From Deinococcus sp. LM3 (lineage in GTDB: Bacteria; Deinococcota; Deinococci; Deinococcales; Deinococcaceae): a stretch of 64,000 bases of DNA. A model generated the notes under the pieces. That model made no database searches and had not been told where the DNA came from. It saw only the letters and a list, made by a program, of their open reading frames with translations. The stretch covers positions 2,878,501 to 2,942,500 of the forward strand of contig NZ_MUFV01000001.1 of assembly GCF_002017875.1 (NCBI RefSeq), written 5' to 3'. Of the stretch, positions 59,773 through 64,000 are shown in pieces. Each line of letters starts with the position of its first letter. Position 1 is the first letter of the stretch. The position numbers and the translations under genes are program-made.

Positions 59773-60645
59773 ATGATCGGAATCACCGCCGCCACCGGCC
59801 AGCTCGGCCAGCTCGTCGTCCAGGCCCTTCTCGACCGGGGCGTGCCCGCCACGCAGCTCGTCGCGCTCGTCCGCACCCCCGAGAAGGCCGCCGCACTCGC
59901 CGTTCAGGGCGTGCAGGTCCGCCACGCCGACTACCACCAGCCCGACACCCTGAGGGCCGCGCTCCAGGGCGTCGAGAAGCTCCTGCTGATCTCCAGTAGC
60001 GACTTCGACGACCGGGTCGGCCAGCACCGCAACGTGATCAACGCCGCCCGCGAGGCCGGCGTGCAACTGGTCGCGTACACGAGCATCCTGAACGCCGACA
60101 CCGCCACCTTCGGACTGGCCGCCGACCATCAGGCCACCGAACAGATCCTGCGGGACTCCGGCCTGCCGTTCATCTTCCTGCGGAACGGCTGGTACACCGA
60201 GAACTACACCGGCAGCGCCGCGCAGGCCGTGCAGAATGGCGCGCTCCTCGGGGCGGCCGGAACGGGGAAACTGAACCTCGCCACGCGCCGCGACTACGCC
60301 GAGGCGGCCGCCGCCGTCCTCGCCACCGACGGGCACATCCCGGCCGGGCAGAGCGGCCGCGCCTACGAACTCGCCGGAGACGAGAGCCTCACCATGCGTG
60401 ACCTGGCCGCCGAGTACGCCCGCCAGAGCGGCCAGCCCGTCGAGTACCGCGACCTGCCGCGGGCAGAGTACACCGCGACCCTCCAGAGCTTCGGCGTTCC
60501 CGAAGGCTTCGCGCACACCCTGGCCGACGTGGACGCCGGCATCGCGCGCGGCGAACTGTCCAGCGCCAGCCGCGACCTGACCAGCCTGATCGCCCGGCCA
60601 ACCACGCCCGTGCGCACCTCGGTCGCCGAGGCCCTGAACAGCTGA
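59773..60645 (+). CDS. qorB: NAD(P)H:quinone oxidoreductase 2-like protein
   Basis: This NmrA-type SDR of 290 residues has the dinucleotide motif ITAATGQLGQLVVQAL. The family pattern of E. coli QorB (YtfG) is clear: VEKLLLISSSDFDDRVGQHRNVINAAREAGV, VAYTSILNADT, HQATEQILRDSGLPFIFLRNGWYTENY, and GRAYELAGDESLTM. It should reduce quinones with NAD(P)H. AAAGGAGA precedes the ATG. The shared operator puts it under the upstream Rrf2 regulator. Confidence 0.92.
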   Translation: MIGITAATGQLGQLVVQALLDRGVPATQLVALVRTPEKAAALAVQGVQVRHADYHQPDTLRAALQGVEKLLLISSSDFDDRVGQHRNVINAAREAGVQLVAYTSILNADTATFGLAADHQATEQILRDSGLPFIFLRNGWYTENYTGSAAQAVQNGALLGAAGTGKLNLATRRDYAEAAAAVLATDGHIPAGQSGRAYELAGDESLTMRDLAAEYARQSGQPVEYRDLPRAEYTATLQSFGVPEGFAHTLADVDAGIARGELSSASRDLTSLIARPTTPVRTSVAEALNS

Positions 60646-60688
60646 ATTCAGGCGGAGGACCGTGATCGGGGTCGCTACACTGCCGGGC

Positions 60689-61309
60689 ATGACAGGCACG
60701 AAGCGCGGCGCGAGAGTATGGATCATCCGGCATGGCCAGACCGCCGGGAACGAGGCGGGACTGCTGCGCGGCCCGGTCAGCGCGAACGATGAACTGAACG
60801 ACACCGGGCACGCCCAGGCCCGCGCGCTGGCCACGCATCTGCTGCGCCAGCCGCAGCGCCCGCAGTCGGTGTACGCCAGCCGTTACCGGCGCGCACAGCA
60901 GACGGCCGCCCCCCTGGCCGAGGCGCTGGGCGTGCCGGTGCAGATCCTGAACGGCGTGCACGAGGTGGACTGCGGCGACTGGGCCGGGCAGCCGTACTCG
61001 GCCCTGAACACCCACCCGGAAAAATTGCGTCTGCCCGGTGGCCGCCTCGGATTTGCCGGAGGGGAGACTTTCGACGAGATCGCCGCCCGTTTCGTCTCGG
61101 ACGTGAACGCCCTGCCGGACGGCACGGACGCCGCGCTGGTCTCGCACGGGGGCATCATCCGGATTGGACTGGCGGCGCTGCTGGGCCTGAATATCGAGGA
61201 TGTCTGGGCAAACGGGCAGCTGGTGCACGGAAACACCGATTACACCGTGCTGGAACGGACCGCTGAAGGCTGGCAGGCCGAGCGGCTCGCCGTGACGGTC
61301 GAGGACTGA
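60689..61309 (+). CDS. Histidine phosphatase family protein
   Basis: In this 206-residue phosphoglycerate-mutase-like fold the catalytic motif is WIIRHGQTAGNE, with Arg in SRYRRAQQTA, Glu in GVHEVDCGDWAG and the second His in LVSHGGIIRI. Substrate unknown: members act on sugar phosphates, cobalamin precursors or nucleotides. ATG 60689 follows TACACT (60676-60681) by 7 bases, a leaderless start. Confidence 0.9.
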   Translation: MTGTKRGARVWIIRHGQTAGNEAGLLRGPVSANDELNDTGHAQARALATHLLRQPQRPQSVYASRYRRAQQTAAPLAEALGVPVQILNGVHEVDCGDWAGQPYSALNTHPEKLRLPGGRLGFAGGETFDEIAARFVSDVNALPDGTDAALVSHGGIIRIGLAALLGLNIEDVWANGQLVHGNTDYTVLERTAEGWQAERLAVTVED

Positions 61310-61372
61310 GCGGAAGAATCCACGTGCCAGCAGGTACCGGGGACTTTTCTTTCTAGCAGAGAGAACAATCCT

Positions 61373-61405
61373 TTCACGAGTAGCTTAAATCGTGAAACTA
61401 TTCAC
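61373..61405 (+). repeat. AT-rich TTCAC motif, copy D
   Basis: TTCACGAG (61373-61380), 8 bases, ATCGTGAA (61389-61396), 4 bases, TTCAC (61401-61405). Lies between the convergent histidine phosphatase and oxidoreductase genes. Confidence 0.85.
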
Positions 61406-61430
61406 TTAGGGATCTATCCAATCCGCCCAC

Positions 61431-62639
61431 TCAGAAAGCCACGGTCTGGCCCGTCAATCGAGATTCCTCGGCCGCGAAGGCCATCAGGTGAGAATCCAGC
61501 GACTCGGCGAGCGGGGTGGGTGGGGGAGCCTGTCCGCGCAGGAACGCCAGCCAAGCCCGGACGAGGCCCTGGTCGCCGCCGCCGTGGTTACCGGTGGTGT
61601 CGACCGTCCAGCGTTCGCTGTGGCCGGTGCGGAAGTCGTGGAGTTCGAGTTCGCCGCGTTCCATGTGGGCGCGCAGTTCGCCGTGCGTGCCGAGGAGTTT
61701 CAGGGTGCGGGTGTTGTTGTGAGTGAAGGCGCTGACCGTGAGTTGCGCGGTCACGGTGTTCCGGAAGTGAACGGTGACGGCCTGATGATCGGCAACGTCG
61801 TTGCGGCCCAGGTAGACGCACTCGCCGTACGGGCCGTCTTGCAGTGCTTCTTCTAGGGTCTGTCCTCCGGCGGTGAGGACGGTGACGGGCCATGCGTGCG
61901 GGTCGCGGGTGCGGTAGATGCGTCGCGCGTCGGACGGGCAGTCCTGGACGGGGCAGGTGACGCAGCGGTCGGTCGCGCCGGGCGGGGCGTGTTCGGGCCG
62001 GAAGTGGTGCAGGCCGCCCTCGCTGCTGACGCGCCGGGGGGCGCTGCCGGCCAGCGCGCGGAGCAGGTCGAGGTCGTGGCAGGCCTTGGCGAGCAGGAAC
62101 GGCGCGGCGGGCGGGCTGGAGCGCCAGTTGCCGCGCACGTACGAGTGCGCGTAGTGCCAGTGGGCGACGTTCTCGGCGTGCACAATGCCGATCAGGGTGC
62201 CGAGGCGGCCAGACGCGGCGACCTGCTGCACGGCGGTGAAGAAGGCGGTGGTGCGCAGGACGTGGCAGACGGTGACGGTACCGGTCGAGGCGGTCTCGGC
62301 GGTCAGGAGCAGGTCAAGTTCGTGGGGGTGCAGGCAGATGGGTTTTTCCAGCAGCACGTCGTACCCGAGGGCGAGGGCCTGCAGGCAGGGGCGCACGTGG
62401 TCATGGTCGGGCGTGGCGATCACGACGGCGTCGGCCACGCGGCCCTGTGCGAGGAAGGCGTCCCAGTACGTGAACTGCGCCTGCGGGGGGATGTCGTGGC
62501 GCGCGGCGACCTCCGCGAGGCGGGCGGGGCGCGGCTCGACGACATGCGTGATCACCGCCCCCTGCGCGGACAGGTGCCGGGCGTACACGTCCGCGCCCCG
62601 GTTGCCGCAGCCGATGATCGCCACGCGCACGGGCTTCAT
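61431..62639 (-). CDS. Gfo/Idh/MocA-family oxidoreductase
   Basis: In this 402-residue protein a Rossmann domain starts VRVAIIGCGNRGADVYARHL, with VIATPDHDHVRPCLQALALGYDVLLEKPICLH carrying the family EKP motif. The C-terminal half has CVTCPVQDC, a Cys set that could bind zinc, unusual for the family. NAD(P)-dependent oxidation of a sugar-like substrate is expected. ATGA overlap with the epimerase indicates a shared pathway. Confidence 0.87.
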   Translation of the reverse strand: MKPVRVAIIGCGNRGADVYARHLSAQGAVITHVVEPRPARLAEVAARHDIPPQAQFTYWDAFLAQGRVADAVVIATPDHDHVRPCLQALALGYDVLLEKPICLHPHELDLLLTAETASTGTVTVCHVLRTTAFFTAVQQVAASGRLGTLIGIVHAENVAHWHYAHSYVRGNWRSSPPAAPFLLAKACHDLDLLRALAGSAPRRVSSEGGLHHFRPEHAPPGATDRCVTCPVQDCPSDARRIYRTRDPHAWPVTVLTAGGQTLEEALQDGPYGECVYLGRNDVADHQAVTVHFRNTVTAQLTVSAFTHNNTRTLKLLGTHGELRAHMERGELELHDFRTGHSERWTVDTTGNHGGGDQGLVRAWLAFLRGQAPPPTPLAESLDSHLMAFAAEESRLTGQTVAF

Positions 62640-63673
62640 GCGCGGCGTACGCCCCAGCCGGTGCCGGTCGGGCGGGTCAGGTGCCCGGCCTGCCATTCCA
62701 GTCCGGTGAACGGATCGTCGGCCAGCAGGAGCGCGCCGTCCAGGTCGGCCCAGTCGCACGCTCCGGCGAGGTGCGCGGCGGCGGCGATGCCGAGGCTGCT
62801 CTCGATCATGCAGCCCATCATGACCTGCAGGCCGTGCGCGCGCGCCAGCCTCATGGCCGCGAGGGCCTGGAGGGGACCGCCCAGCTTCGCGAGTTTCAGG
62901 TTCACGCCGTCGAAGGCGCAGGCCAGCGCGATCACGTCCGAGACGTGGTGCAGGCTCTCGTCCGCGACGATGGGCACGGTGGACACGGCCCGCAGCGCCG
63001 CGTGCCCGTCAAGGTCGCCGGCCGCCAGGGGTTGCTCGACGAATTCCACGCGGGCGGCGTCCAGCACGCCCAGCATCCGGCGGGCCTGCGTGCGCGTCCA
63101 GGCGGCGTTCGCGTCCACGCGCAGCGCGGCGTGCGGCGCTTCCTCGCGCAGCGCCTCGAGGATCGCCTCGTCGCGGTCCGTGCCGAGCTTGACCTTCAGG
63201 ACACCGTGCCCACGCGCGACCGCGTCCCGCGCCTGGGTGCGCATGGCGGCGGTATCCGCGATGCTGACCGTGTAACTGCTCTCGGGCAGCGGCGCGGGGC
63301 TCAGGCCCAGCAACCGCCAGACCGGGACGCCCGCCGCCTGCGCGCACCACTCGACGGCCGCCATCTCCAGCGCGCACTTCACGCTGGGATGGTCGTGAGG
63401 CATCCGGGCCGAAAGGCGGGCGTGCAGGCCGTCCCAGTCCCAGGGGTCGCTCAGGGCGTCCGCCAGGAGCGGCAGGACCGCCTCGACGGTGCCGCGTGTC
63501 TCGCCGTAGAAGGCGTTCGGGGCGGCCTCGCCCTGCCCGGTCAGGCCCGCGTGCGTCAGGGTGACGAAGGTGCGCGGGTACGTGCTGTGCGTCCAGCGGG
63601 CAATCCCGAACGGTTGCGCCGTGTGCAGGTCCAGCGTCTCCCAGCTCAGTGCGGGGGAGGTCGCGGCGGTCAC
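62636..63673 (-). CDS. L-Ala-D/L-Glu (dipeptide) epimerase
   Basis: This enolase-superfamily enzyme of 345 residues has the KxK base in GVLKVKLGTDRDE, metal ligands in LRVDANAAWTR, EFVEQPLAAGD and VADESLHHVSD, and the opposite Lys in NLKLAKLGGPLQ. It epimerises L-Ala-D-Glu released from peptidoglycan, feeding the L-L dipeptide to catabolism. GTG 63673 overlaps the upstream stop; GTG 63682 is the alternative start. Confidence 0.88.
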   Translation of the reverse strand: MTAATSPALSWETLDLHTAQPFGIARWTHSTYPRTFVTLTHAGLTGQGEAAPNAFYGETRGTVEAVLPLLADALSDPWDWDGLHARLSARMPHDHPSVKCALEMAAVEWCAQAAGVPVWRLLGLSPAPLPESSYTVSIADTAAMRTQARDAVARGHGVLKVKLGTDRDEAILEALREEAPHAALRVDANAAWTRTQARRMLGVLDAARVEFVEQPLAAGDLDGHAALRAVSTVPIVADESLHHVSDVIALACAFDGVNLKLAKLGGPLQALAAMRLARAHGLQVMMGCMIESSLGIAAAAHLAGACDWADLDGALLLADDPFTGLEWQAGHLTRPTGTGWGVRRA

Positions 63674-64000
63674 TGCGTCCACCGCCCGAACCCGCTCAGG
63701 TCCGCCTGGAGCCGCGCGCCGTACTCGCCCTCGCCGAGCGTCTCGACACTCACGCGCATGTGCGTGGCGTTCGCGTGGACCAGGGTACGGTCGTCCAGCA
63801 TGACACCCACGTGACCGGGGAAGAACACCAGATCACCGCGCCGCGCCGTCTGCACGGGCATCAGGGCCGCCTGCTGCTGGTCCGCGTCACGCGGCAACGC
63901 CCGCCCAAACGCGCCGTACACGAGCTGCGTCAGGCCCGAGCAGTCCAGCCCCCACGCGCTGCGACCACCCCACAGGTACGGCGTCTCCACGAACCGCAGC
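63670..64000 (-). CDS. NlpC/P60 peptidase, C-terminal part (cut by window edge)
   Basis: About 110 residues are visible and the frame runs off the right end. The catalytic Cys is in WGLDCSGLTQLVYGAFG, the His in FPGHVGVMLDD and a further polar residue in VHANATHMRV. Such enzymes cut D-Glu-meso-DAP type cell-wall peptides, releasing L-Ala-D-Glu for the epimerase encoded next. Confidence 0.9.
   Translation of the reverse strand, partial: LRFVETPYLWGGRSAWGLDCSGLTQLVYGAFGRALPRDADQQQAALMPVQTARRGDLVFFPGHVGVMLDDRTLVHANATHMRVSVETLGEGEYGARLQADLSGFGRWTQ

Overview
The window is a very GC-rich, gene-dense bacterial chromosome segment that reads as Deinococcus. Supporting signs are the dcw gene order murG-murC-murB-ftsQ-ftsA-ftsZ, an actinobacterial-style bacillithiol enzyme (BshA), a long Lys/Ala/Pro-rich N-terminus on the primary sigma factor, UvrC plus a UvrA-like ATPase, dispersed small non-coding repeats, and many apparently leaderless genes. 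In those genes a TANNNT -10 box lies 5-8 bases upstream of the start codon. I see no tRNA, rRNA, prophage, insertion sequence or CRISPR array.

Layout. 0-9 kb: end of methionine aminopeptidase, a pentapeptide-repeat protein, a lipoprotein of the polyester-hydrolase (cutinase/PETase) family, a polyamine ABC operon (potABCD), and a Tat-exported PhoX-type phosphatase with an overlapping small partner. 9-24 kb: lepA, an M28 peptidase, a GNAT enzyme, rnhB, rsmC-like methyltransferase, rpoD, a DUF4129-MoxR-DUF58 operon and an LpxB-like glycosyltransferase. 24-32 kb: the division and cell-wall cluster on the minus strand. 32-41 kb: AIM24 protein, UvrA-like ATPase, aminotransferase, a small outer-membrane-like protein, a two-component system, YbjN, RlpA-like and M24 peptidase genes. 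41-46 kb: sucCD, bshA, degV. 46-50.7 kb: ileS with a cupin gene under a T-box leader. 51-55.6 kb: rho, a LysM-M23 peptidase with an overlapping response regulator, and pdxST. 56-64 kb: PAP2 phosphatase, uvrC, an Rrf2 regulator with its likely target qorB, a histidine phosphatase, and a cell-wall peptide recycling operon (NlpC/P60, dipeptide epimerase, Gfo/Idh oxidoreductase).

Most unusual signals. (1) Four short upstream ORFs end in ATGA or GTGA overlaps with rho, ileS, bshA and a 138-residue gene. (2) Five stem-loop repeat elements each touch a TGA stop codon, and their hairpins show compensatory changes. (3) An AT-rich motif with invariant spacing (TTCACGAT-N8-ATCGTGAA-N4-TTCAC) occurs four times between 38 and 62 kb. 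(4) A full T-box with an AUC specifier precedes the cupin-ileS operon. (5) An Rrf2-type operator is shared by two promoters. (6) Nineteen perfect GGCAGAA heptamers abut a terminator.
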